DNA from: Gavia stellata
Taxonomy: Eukaryota; Chordata; Aves; Gaviiformes; Gaviidae
Assembly: GCF_030936135.1 (NCBI RefSeq)
Contig: NC_082619.1
Span: forward strand, 2,297,208-2,361,207
Length of the DNA: 64,000 nucleotides
Reading direction: 5' to 3'
Position numbers and translations under genes: made by a program. The first letter of the stretch is position 1. Every line of letters starts with the position of its first letter. Under the pieces are notes generated by a model, which searched no databases, was not told the DNA's origin, and saw only the letters and a list, made by a program, of their open reading frames with translations. This document shows, piece by piece, positions 1 through 19,000 of this stretch.

Positions 1-6887
<6,887 letters not shown>

Positions 6888-7330
6888 GCTGGAGCCGGAG
6901 CCGGAGCCGCGGCCCCGCCGCCGCCGCTCGGTGACCTCCTCCGTCCGGGCACGGCGCCGCACAGCCCCGCGCGACACTGCCGTGCTGCCGTAAAGCGCGG
7001 CGGACGGACGGCGGGGCGGGATCGCCGTGTAATGGCGTCGCGGGGACTGCGAGGCCGCACTGCGCAGCGGCGGGACGGCCTGGGCGGTTACGCGGGGGCT
7101 GCAGCGGCAGTGGGAGCCCAGCCCAGGCAGGGGAGGCTGCCTGGGGGCTGTCTGTGGCGGCCCCCGCTGTCAACCCCAAGGCCGCAGCGCGCCCCGGGCC
7201 CGGCGTGCCCCCGCGGAGGGCAGACTGCCGGAGGCTCCTTGGGGCCCTCGGGGGACACGCGGGGCCCTGCCCACTCGTAATGCCGCCCGCCGGCCTGGCT
7301 CTGCGCCTCCGCAGCCTCGCGGCACCAGAA

Positions 7331-10254
7331 CGGGGTAGAGAAAGCTGGTTGGCAGCGGGCGCAGCCTCGTGGTTCACATCAGTGGTGGGAGCTTGTCCAG
7401 CAGTGAGGAAATTGGGCTGTAGCCAAACCTGTACATCGTATCTTGGTGCAATACCCACCCAAAATTGCAACAGGCCCTCTTGGAGTCTCCTTGTCACGAT
7501 GACGTGGCCTAGATTTTAGCAAGATCCCAGTTCTTTATGGGGACACATGAATCCAGAAGCTATTCTGTGCAGTGGTAGTGATGACAGCTTCTGGCCGGGG
7601 TTCAGCAGCACGGGTACCCCAACCAAAGACTTCCCCTACGCTTTGAAAGCAACTGCGTTTTGTCAAGGGGTTGGAAAGCACAAGGGCAAAGGGCTTAGCG
7701 GGCTAGCACCATACACAATAAAATCCCATCACATGCATTGCGGCCGTTTTAGCCATGCTAAATGATTTAGGAGTGGCTGCCTCTAAGGATACGGGATATG
7801 AGCTCAGCCAGTTGCAGCAGTTCACACAACCTTTGGGATGGAAGCAGTGAAATTTGCCATCACCAAGGGAGCCAAGCAGAGCTTGTGTTTCTATTTTGTA
7901 TTGTCCATGCTAATTTTAAAAGTAATGTGAATTTTACTAACACTCTGAGCCTGCTCTTCAGGGCATATGATTTTAAGTCTGTTAATCTCATAAGTCTCAG
8001 AAAATACAGGCTTTCTTAAAACACTGTGGAAAAGTGAGAGAAAAGGTTTTCTCCAGGACCAGTGGGAGGCTAACCTTAGGCATTCCAAGTGATTTATACA
8101 CAGTATCCCTATCTGTGCCTTCTCAGTTCAAAGCCATCTTCCCCTTCACAAGCACTGAACAGACTCAGTTTGCAAATCCTGTTTTATTGAGATAACTAAC
8201 TGCTTGGTCCACTAATCCAAGGCTTAGCCAGTCAGGTATGTCTGGTTTAGAGGGACAGATAAAGCTTCACTTTGCTAGAGAACAGGCTTGAGAATAAACG
8301 CCCTTTCTAAGTGATGAATGCAAACATGAGAGTTTCTATGAAAATATAATTTTACACTAGCATGTATGTTACATAAGCAAGTTACAAGTACATAGAAATA
8401 GGAAAGTAATTTTGAAGAAAGTTGGATAGAAATAAACATTCAAAACAGTGAAAAATACAAGTCCTAGGTGTAACATCAAGAGCACACACCCCAGAATAAA
8501 TCCACTGAAGTCAGTGTTACAGGAGCGCCAAACTGATTTAAAAGCAACATCTTTTGCTTTTATTGGAGAGAAACATCTGGCCAATGGCTTTTCCACCTGA
8601 TACCTCTTATCCTCATACCTAATATTCCTTACCTCCTCCAGACCCCTTTCTGTCAATCATGCACAGGTAAAGAGTCTGAAGAAGTCTGCAGTGTCAATAC
8701 AGAAATAAAGCTGAACCCTAACTGTGCATGGGATACAGCTTATCAGAGCAGCAGTCCTTCAGATTCAGTGACAGCAACTCCAGCAATTCTACCTTTGCTA
8801 TCACAGAGGGGAGCTACATATAGGAACCCAAGAACATAGCAATGCTACCAGTTCTGTTTCAGAGGATGTCTTCTTTTGTCTTAGCTTAGATGTGATGTTA
8901 GCATGGATGAAAGGTACATGACTGCCAGCCCTGAAAAGCAAACCTTTCATCCAGTCTTGCTCCTTCCTAAATATAGCCCACTGTTGCTCTGGAGAGCATG
9001 TGTTTCCGTATCGGTCCTTGTCTCTCTGGTGGCAGTAAGCATATTAAATGTGACCATGGTTAGTTATCTGAACTGATCTAAGAACAAGAACAGGCTGTCT
9101 CCTGTATTAACTAACAATTATCTTCTTCATGGGAAAACTGGATAGCTAGGGCAAGGCTGGATCGAAGGCTTAACCATGAGAAGCTCTGTTCATGTTAACA
9201 GTTTCCTGTGTCTTCAGTGCTCCAAATCCAAACTGCTCATCTTTGAGCAGAGAGGTATATAGACCTGGCAACTACAGACCTTGAAAATTGTCTTAATTTC
9301 CTCCATAAAATTCTAGCCTGGATGCGTGGCTCTTGCTGAAATAAAATTGATGAGTAAAACCTGAAGAAATAAACACTTGAGAAGAATTTGCAATTCAAAT
9401 ACAATTGATTTCAGTATAACAACCCCATGCTCTCTTTACCAAGCCACTAGAGATCATGCAACAGAGAAACTATTTCCAGGGAGGAAGCAAATCTTTGTTT
9501 CTTTTCCAAGAGAGATACATTTCCCCCCCTGCAGCCCGTTGAGGAACTTTTTCATTGATGAACTTTCCTACTGCTGTCTGTAAGAAGAAAGTCACCATAA
9601 CAAATTGTCCAGAACAGGAGGCATGGTGTGTTGTGCCAATGTGGCACAGAGCCACATAAGAGCCTTGAGCTACTTCCTGTACAGTGAAGCAGTGAGAAAA
9701 TAAATAGTATTGTTGCTGCATATTAAAGCTGGCAAAAATATAAAACCCAGTAGGAACTAGTTGGATTTCCATAGTAATATAAAGTTATGAGCCCAGTGTT
9801 AACAGGAGATGATACAAAACATCCCAGCATCCACTTAGAAAATGAGTAAAACACAGTATAATGCGTGCAGAAATATACAGAAAGCACTTGCACTAGTATA
9901 AAAATATCCACAGTCCTCAGACAAATGTAAACTGGTACAAAATAATTCCAAGAACAGGAACATGTTTACAAAAGGACATGTTAATATAAAACAGTAAAAC
10001 CAGGTTCACCCTCTTCCAGCCTCATGCAGAGCACAGACACACAGGTAGTCCACGGAAGGGCCACATGTACCGAGAATAAGCAGAGCCTTGACTTGCTATT
10101 TGACCTTCTAAGCCAACAGTGACTGCTGCACATTGAGCCAGCACTCTGGAAGTACAGCTGACTGGCAGAAGAAGAGCAGAGACAGGCAATGCAGAAACAA
10201 ACAAAACACCCACAAAAACAAAACGAAAAACCCACCCTCAGGGATTTTAGGGCT
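7331..10254. other. Intergenic spacer between DLAT and DIXDC1
   Basis: No exon, RNA gene or recognisable element was found. Scattered TTTATT sites (8183-8188, 8559-8564) would be AATAAA on the minus strand, so the DIXDC1 3'UTR might extend into this stretch if the proximal poly(A) site is bypassed. Confidence 0.5.
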
Positions 10255-10280
10255 TGTTCTTTCCCAAGCAGCCATTTATT
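10194..10280 (-). terminator. DIXDC1: Candidate DIXDC1 polyadenylation site
   Basis: TTTATT at 10275-10280 is AATAAA on the minus strand. On the transcript it is followed 38-80 nt later by a U/G-rich stretch (A/C-rich on the plus strand, 10194-10237), the usual arrangement of signal, cleavage site and downstream element. It lies about 1.0 kb after the stop codon. A more distal AATAAA at 8183-8188 is the main alternative. Confidence 0.5.
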
Positions 10281-11302
10281 TCCTCATCCTTCAGGCCCCC
10301 CAGGTGCAGGCATACCAGGAAAGTGGCGGTATAACTGATGGAGTTTATCCCACTGGTGTGGGTAAGTGTTTGGTAGCCCCGGCAATGAGTGGACAGCAGC
10401 ACACAGCGATGCCTGTGCACAGGAGGTGACAAACTGTCTGCCTTGCTGAAAGAGGCGAGAGCAGGAGTGCAGGGAGAGAGGCTCAACAAGGAGAGGGGTT
10501 ATAAGTACCTCAAGGAAGCAGCTCATTCCAGCTCCCCTGCAAATGAAATCCTTCAGCAAATAAGCAAGCACCAAGATCCCACAGTCCCCATGGCAACAAA
10601 GCAAACCCAGAGGGCCTCAGAAGTGAGTACAGCTTTGAAGAGCAAGTGGGAAAAGCAGGGCTAGGAAATGGAAGCCTGAGTTTGGGAGAAAGGGAGCTTT
10701 GCCAAGCTGGTGATCTTTGCTTTAGAGCGTGCGTAAAACCTCCAGAAGACTGTCTTCCCTCCCCAGGTCAGATTTCTGTACTGTCATTTTGGAATGTCCA
10801 GAAAGTTCACTCTGCTCCTGCAGCACGTGCAAGTCCAAGGCCAAAGTTGGTCAAACCTTCAGCTTGCATAATCTAGTGGCTTCTTCTGACTCACGAAGTT
10901 AAAGCTTCACTTTTTTGCCGTTAGTACAGATTTATGTAATACCACATACAAGAAAACAGAGTTGAAAAGCCCAGATCACAGTCTGCAGCACATACTGCAG
11001 GAATGGAGAAGTAGGGGACAGGAGCAATGCATCATTAAGGCCTTCAGGGTTTAGTTGACAGGACAAAACAAGGTGTTTCTTTCCCACCAACCTGTCATTT
11101 CAGTCCCAGAACACTGCATTTGGCCATGGAAAGTCAGATGCCAGGCATCCATGCACACAACATGCATTACCCGTTGTTTGTAGAGAAGCCCTCTTTTTTG
11201 GCAGCCTGAATTGGACTCCTTCCAGCACACATGCTTTTTGGTCATTCTTTGAGCTCAGCAGCCAGCTACAGGTTTCCATAGTGACAAGACTTAAAAGCTT
11301 GA
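10255..11302 (-). other. DIXDC1: DIXDC1 3' untranslated region (inferred extent)
   Basis: Sequence from the DIXDC1 stop codon to the first convincing poly(A) signal downstream. No coding similarity was seen. The extent is inferred from that signal and could be longer. Confidence 0.45.
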
Positions 11303-13096
11303 TTAATTCTCCCCATGGTCTTCTTCCACCCAGGCCACAATTTTACCCTCCCAACCAGGAATGATGTCATCATCATGGAATACCTACAAAAGACAGAAGT
11401 CCAGTCATGTCTGGAGTCTGGACACCACTATTCTACAGTGTAAGTAGCGTAAGAGGCAGGCATCAAGTCAGAGATCCTAGCTCAGTTTTCACTACACAGC
11501 CCAGAGAACACGTTCCTCATCCATCGTTCACATGTCTGAGTAATGTTTTCAGATTTTAGGTTAAAAAAAAAAACAGACTAGGGCCCTTCTTTAACCAGCA
11601 ACCGCCAAGATTATTATTGGCATGTTTTTGACAGGAAAGGTAATATAAAGACATGAAACATGCCTTTTCTGAGCCAGACTACAATCTCCATCTGTTTCTG
11701 CAGAATGGCTACCTAGTCAGCTGACTGTTCCCAGAGAGGGTAACCCTTTGCTCTTGTTTTAATCAATTTGTGAAATAGGAACTATCCCAATAACCTTTAA
11801 TTAATCCAACCCACACCAACACCAGCCTGAGCATAAAAAGGCTGTAATGTAGTACACAAAGGAAAAAATGCCACACACACAGTTATCTCTGAAAAACCTT
11901 AAAAGAGAGTAGGAGAACGTTTTTTGAATAAACCATGTTTGCCTGAAGTCCCTCTCATTGCAACGGGTTTTATAAAACCACTTGAAGGGCTAGAAGTGTT
12001 GTCTGGGTTTTTGCCCAGTGTCCCCTGAGCAATGCTGTGTCACAGACCATCTTTGTGAGTAACCACCTTTTTGCCCAAAGGGCTCTGCAACCCCCACGCA
12101 ATTGCAATCACATACGAGCAATTGCTCTGGCTAGGGATGAAAACATCCCATTTTAGCACCTTACAAGAGGAGCTTAATCTACAGTTGCAAAAATAGACAG
12201 TCTGTTCCGGGGCAAGTTCAAAGATTTCATTAGTTTAGAAGTGAGGTGACCACGCTCTCCAGAGTTGTGTGGTAACACTGAACCCAAAGCAACTGATAGC
12301 TAAATTCCACCTTACCTCCTCCTTGACTGTGCCAAACTCCGGATCCAGGGCTTTGAAGTGGTACCGATGGGTTCCTTCACGATCAATAGCTACCTTAAAA
12401 TCCTTCAGCGTCACTTCCCCTAACCTGCAAGGGAAGAGTTTGGCACTATCCCGTGGTACACTGTTACCAGATTTAGCTCAAGTGTTACTACATGGCATGC
12501 AGAGCCATAGCACAAGTCTAGCTAGGCATGTGGCACCCTAGCCACAGGGATGTGAAGAGTGTGCCCCGCCAGGAACATACCTGTCAACCCCAAGGTCCTC
12601 TTCAGAGGAAGAATTGCTTTCTGATTTACTAAGAACCACCTCAAAACAGCCTTTTTCACTTTCCCTTTTGCATTGACAACCAAAGTTATTTTGACAGGAA
12701 CATCCTGCACTACATGGCCACAACTGAACTGCTTGGCTGCTTTCTCTTGCTCGTGGAAGTTAATAAAAAAAAAGAGAGGTGACTCTCTTAGGGCTTTAAA
12801 ACAAATGCATCAGCTAGGGGACTGCTTTAGGCAATCTTCCCCAGACAGTGGTGTGAAATCCAGTGCCCAAGTTAATGCACAGCAAACCTGTGCTAGTAGT
12901 GACCACACCCAGAAGAGATCAGACTAATGCATTAAGGGAAGCAAGCGCCTCCCACATCAGTGTCAGCAAGGCAAAGCCAGACCTCACCTCTTTGGTATAT
13001 TGACCATGAAAGGGGTGAGGGAGCGGTCAGTGAAGTACAACACTTTGGTGCAGGCACTGGTGCTCATCACGGGTGTGCTGTGAGAATGAGGCAGTT
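11303..13096 (-). other. DIXDC1: DIXDC1 exons 18-20: DIX domain
   Basis: Exons 12988-13096, 12316-12424 and 11303-11383. The domain reads from [20 protein letters not shown] through [20 protein letters not shown] and [20 protein letters not shown] to [16 protein letters not shown] and TAA (11303-11305). DIX domains polymerise head to tail and mix with those of Dishevelled and Axin. The C-terminus is nearly identical to human. Confidence 0.96.
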
Positions 13097-16000
13097 CTGC
13101 AAAGAAAAGAGCACAATCATTGGGGAACAGCCTGTCTCCTGCCACATCAGGAGACAAAAAGGGTGGTGTCAGCAAATTTGCCATCACAACAGAGAACCTG
13201 GTGATGGTAAGAGATTCTTAGGAGGGTGGCTAACCATCCCTGCTGGGAAGGGCCATGTATTCCCCTGCTCACTGGAAAACTTTGCATTTTAAGGTAGGGT
13301 CACCATCCAACTGTGTTGTTAGTATGGAAGATTTGCCTAGCACTTTTCTCCAGGATTACTGTCCCATCGACAGAGGGGCTTGCTGCCACCATCTACAGAC
13401 ACTCTATTCACTACCTCAGCAGTGACAGCAGAACCTTTCTGGAAGATAAAATGACTGAACAGTACCCCATTCAGTACAGCTACATTATCACTTGCCTTCA
13501 CTTGCGGATGGGTAGAGCAGGATGAAGTGACTGATCATCATCAAGCCAAAAGGTTATCTGTCTCCTCCCCATCTTCCCATTCTAGTTGGCCAGGATGGGT
13601 GTTTGTGCATGGATTTTTCTTTGCTCATTTGTGTTTCTCTCTCTCTGGCTACTGCCTTGTTTTCTGCTTCCCTGCAATGTGCTGTGCCAAAAGCTGAAGC
13701 AGAGGAAGGTTCACACTGAGTGACTCTACAGTTTTAAGATTCCTAGCATGCAGAAAACATTATGGACACCCATTCAAAGGCTTTCTAACTTAACAAGTCT
13801 TTGGAGCCACCTCTTAGAGCTCTTTACACCCAAGGCATTCTATGTTTGTTGCTGCACAACTCCATTTTCCTGCTGCAGTGGAGGGGGATGGAGTCTGCTA
13901 AAGGGAGACGTACAGTTTGCATGCAGAGAACACATGACTGTGGCTGCTCTAAAAACTGCAGTTTATGGGAAAGGAGGGAGAACCCAGCAAATCCTCCCCG
14001 CAACCCACTTCAGGCTTCTGAGTTCCTCTCCTATCTTCATCCACATCTTGTACCTCCAGGCTACCCTGCTGCTGGAAACTACAATGCAGCTGAAGGGTGG
14101 GGGCTTCTGTCTTTCCCCAGTACCAACAGTCCCCCCTACAACCTCATAGACTTTCTAGGTGACGTTTACAACCAACATTGGAAAAAACAGCCTTCAAGAT
14201 GAAAAGCAAACTTAGAGCTGCTGCAGCTGGAGCCAGGAAACACGGTGTCAGAAAGGACTGTGCTGTTATGTGTATATGAAAGGAGCTAGACACTGAGGGG
14301 TGAACAGGGGAAGAGGCAACTGTACAGTTTTCTGTGTCCACTAGATGGTGGTATTTCAGCTTTCCTGCTGGCTTACACATTTCCCACTCATCCCACGGGT
14401 AATTGTTTGTCATCGTTATTTATACTGCAGTACTACCAAAGTAGCCCAGACAGACTCCCACTGTGATGGCACTTTACAAACAAGCAGCCATAGATTGTCT
14501 CTGCCCCCTTTCCTTTACAGTGAAGTCCAATCTGTACAGCAAATGACTAAAGGGAGGAAAGCGAGCTCTGCTAAAGGGAATAAGAAGCTGGAGGTGGCAG
14601 ATTCCCCAGGGGATGCTAATACTCTGGACCCTGGTCAGGAAACCTAAGCAATGAATTTGACAGTGGGAGAGCGGAAGCCGAAAGGCACTTACTGGATTTG
14701 GGAGGCCAGGAGTCTCTACACTCATTCGTTGCTCTGCTTGCTGGTGATTTCCCCCGGATCTAGGGTGCAAAGCCAAAAGAGTGAGAACAAAGTGTCACTT
14801 CCCAGTTCGAGCTCTCATTGCTGCTTAGCTCTGGGTTGTGTGTGAGGGGCAGAAGTTGAGCCAAGTGCCCTAGGAAGCTTTTACCCTTCTCTCTTGCCTC
14901 TTCTGTGTTTCCATGCGGTACAGCCGTTCCATGAGGCTGGAGATGCCCTGCTCCAGGCTGTCAATGGTGTGGTGCTGTGGATCATGGCCACTGAAACTGT
15001 TCCTGAGGCTGCGAAGGGCATCACGAACCAGCTGCAAGTCATTTGTCTGCTCGAGAGACCACAAATCAGTCAGACTAACTCCAGGCTACTTTCTTCCCAT
15101 CTAAAGCCACAGGTCTTAGAAAAGGGAAATATCTCTTAACAAGAAAACAGCTTCCAGGATATCTGGAGCCCTCATCTGCATCTGGCTGGGAAAATATCCC
15201 TCAGGTGCACTTACCCCTCGGTGGGCTGTGGGAGCAGCTCCTTTTCCTGCTGTCTGGAGGAAGCCATTGCTCTGAGCACTATGACCACTGTAAGCCATCA
15301 CCTGTTCAGGGGAAGATATGTGTACCATTAGGAATGTAAGTGTTAGGACCTCGCCAAAAATCCCGATTTGCAAACTTCAAAATGATGAGAGGGCATGAAA
15401 ACTTTCCACATTAGCGATATAACTGCCATCTTCTACCAGGTAAATACACTCACTAAGTTGTGTGCTTGCAGTCCTATAGGTCAGAGCACAAACATGATTC
15501 TTCACATACAGGTGGAGAGAGAGGCAGAGACAGGAAGGGGCTTGCTGCTACACCACAGAGGGCTCTGCAAGCTCTAGTGAGCACAATCAGTGTTCAAGTG
15601 GCACTGTGTAGGGACAGATATCGGAGCTAGCGTTCTTTCCACCAAGACAGTTCCAAGTGCTCAATACCAGGGTCAACAGGAAAAGGAGGGGATAAGAAGC
15701 TAAGCCCTGGTCTAACCATTATCCAGTGTCAGAGCTGAAGCTAGAAGCCAAGAGTCTCTGGCTTCCACTCACTCCTGTGTTCCCCTCACTATTTCATCCC
15801 TTAGGATTTCGATACAAGAGGCTAAGCCAGAGTGCTCACTGCTGAGAGCTTTGGTAAGTTGGATGCTTTGTGGAGTCTGGCTGCCTTGGTTAGGGCACTG
15901 ACAATGAGATTGCAGAGCCAGGCCTCTCTGGGCTGAAGTGGATGATTTCTGGAGATAGGTAGCTAGAGAGTGCTGGACCGAAACATCACTCCAACAGTCT

Positions 16001-19000
16001 GATGGGCAGACCAAGGCTTCCCATACCTCTTCAGCTTCTCTCTTCATGCAGTGAGCCAGCAGGGCCTCTTTGTGCTCCAGCTCCCGCTCCAAATCCACCT
16101 GTGAGGGGGGTAGAAGAGTCAGCACAAACTGAGCCACCAAGGTAAGTGCCAGGTCTAAGGGCACCAGTGCAGCACACCTGCTCCATACCTGTTGGTAGCT
16201 GGCCTCAGAAAGCTGCCTAAGCATTTCATCCAGTTTGGTCTGATGCTGCTGTAAATGCCAATCCTTCTGGCCCAGTTCTTTCTGCAACACAGTAATCAAA
16301 AGAATCAACAGGACAGTGAGTAAAGCTCACAATCATCTTCCGATGACAGGGAAGGTTATGTCATCTGTCAGGATCAGGTTCCTCTACAGGCTGACTTACT
16401 CAATGTGTGTACTTCTAACTAGATGTTAGAACTGAGTGTCAAAGCTTTTTTTTTTTTTAAAGATCAGTCAGATTGTTTTTACCTGGAGTCCCCTTTCCCA
16501 GCAAAGATCCACTACTGAGGCCAGACAACTGTCCCAGAGAAAATAGATTCCTGAGGGATCAGTGGACAATCCGGTGACGCAACCTAACCTGACAGGCTTC
16601 TGCACAAGTGTTAGATACTTAGCAAGCCATCACAGAAAAACCATGACAATAAAAGGTCTACTATAAAAAGCTGTGGGCAGAACACAAAGGACATCTAATC
16701 CCTCCATCTCATTACAAACACCCAGGGCTATTGCAACTTATTCACTATCCACAGTGCCATTCCTAGAGGTGACCGAGTGCCAGGGAGACAGCAGTCACAT
16801 TCACAAAACTGAAGAACCACCAGATGCTGCCCCCAGCAAAGCCTTCAGTGAAGAGAGGTTCCATTACTTTGTATTCTGCCAGTAGCCGGTTTCTCTCTTC
16901 AACCTTCCTCTGAAGGTCAACCTGCAGAAATAACACACAGGCATGAGGCAGGTATTCCTGGAGAGTTATTGTCCCTTGTGCTAAAGGGTGACCTGAGACC
17001 AAATATCTGCAGAGTTCAAGGGAGCTGGTGTCTAAGAATGGCAACCTTTTGGACAGGATAGTTCTTTCCTTGCCCTTCTCTCTCCAGAGAGACACTGTAT
17101 ATGGCAGCTCCACCTGTCAAAGTGACATTTGCTAACCCAGGGAGCACAATCAGAAGGAAGAATGCGACTGTACTGAAAACATCATGGGAAGCCCCTCCCT
17201 GTTTCAGCTGAAGGTCTTGGAGGACAGGAAGTGGGAGTGAAGAACAGGGAACTCCAGCGAGTCTCACAGCTGGCTAGTAGAATGTGTGCCATTTTTACTA
17301 TGCAGAGACCTTTGACTGGTCATTCAGTATCCCACGACCCCAAGAACTCTGCTGCAACCACCAACTCCACCCTGTGGCTGCTGGAGCCCTCAGGGCCACC
17401 AACCTCCTTCTAAAATAATCTAACCCTCAGCAGCACTGTGACTCACGTTCTGGTTGTGCAATTCCTCCTTGTCCATGTTTGCTCTCAGCAGTTCCTGCTT
17501 TAGCTGAAGAACTGAAGCATCCTGTTGAATCAGCCTTTGCTGTAAAGCATCCTAAGAAAAGATGTTATCTGTAGGAAGGTGCAAGACAGAGGCAGAGACC
17601 CTTCCCTGGGAGGTGAGTGACCTAGACCAGTGGCCATAACACAGTGGAGCCACTCACAGGGCTGAAGTGTTGCCAAGGACCCAAGAGAGCAGGAAATATA
17701 TAGACATCTACCCAATGGGCTCTCAGCCCTTCTGCCTTTCTCTTACCCAAAAGAGATTTCCCAGCCAACATTCTAGCCGTCCAGGACAGAGGGATTTCTG
17801 TGCTTCTACCTGAACTTCCTGCTCCAGAAGTGGCCTGACAATTTGCTCTTATGGCAGAAAACAGCAGTGTCTTTGGAGGGTCTTTTCAGTGGCCTACAGC
17901 TAGTGTCTCCAGCCATGCATCTGCAGCATCCAGAGGACAGAAAGAGGCCAACGTCAACCAAGGGCACAAGGAAACTTAAGCCCTCAGTGTGACCTAGTTG
18001 TGCTATGATATCCTCTCTGAAGAGGCCAAAGTCGGGACTTATTCTGCACCTTTCACTCACTGTAACCCAGAAGCCGAGAGCTCTACCTTGGACAGCTACT
18101 GCTTCACAGGAGCCTGACAGGCAGCTCTAAAGATACCTCTCTGCTCAGGAGTAGATTATTAGTGTTCAGAACCCCAGAGGGAGAAACTGAGCCAACAGGA
18201 GCCAAAGTTGTGAAAAATACTGCAGCCAAAGGGGACAAGGATACCTCTGTGCTCTTTTTCCTCTGCTGTCAAGAATGAGTTCACTGGGCCAATCCTACTG
18301 TGCGTACCCCAAGACAGAAGGGAAACAAAAGAGCCACAAGAACCAAGCAGGCATCCCACACCTCATTTTGTTTAGGGGAAACAGACAAAAGAGGGGACAT
18401 TTGACCACAATCCTACAGACAGAAACAGAACCCAAGAGACCTAACTCCTTGTGCCTGCCTTAACTGCAGTCTCTCCCCGCAGCCAGAAACGGACTATAGG
18501 ATCCCCCACCTCCAAGTCCCTTAATACAACTCCCTCCGTAATCTGAGATGCCTCAGAGGTGTATGGTTGCTGCTGGCCCTACTCATGGGCTGCAGCATAT
18601 TCTAAAGCTTTACTATTTATATTTGATGAAATGCCCCTTTCCTCACCTTTATTCCCTGCAGGTTTCGAGCTTCTTGTTTGTATTTCAATAGCTCCTTCTG
18701 TAAATGTGACACAATTGGATTAAATGGCAGCTTGTCACCCCTTCAGAATCAACCAAAGTCACTGTTCTGTGCCCCAGACACTTGCTTCAGAAGAAAGCAC
18801 ATCCTACCTTTTCCCAGAGATCAAAGAGCATGTCAGGCCCTGAGCCATTTGAATGAGTTACAAACATGACAGAACAGTTGAGCAGCTCCCTAAGCCCCTG
18901 CTATTAAAGCCATGAGAGAAAAAGATTGCCTAGTCCCCCAAATCTGTCCTTCAGGGCAACATCAAATACTTCTCTCCCAGCATCAGAACTGGTCCCAGAG

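Noticed and set aside
13748-14202. Two 133-codon plus-strand frames in a DIXDC1 intron
   Set aside because: They overlap each other in different frames, lack recognisable content, and sit between confirmed minus-strand exons.
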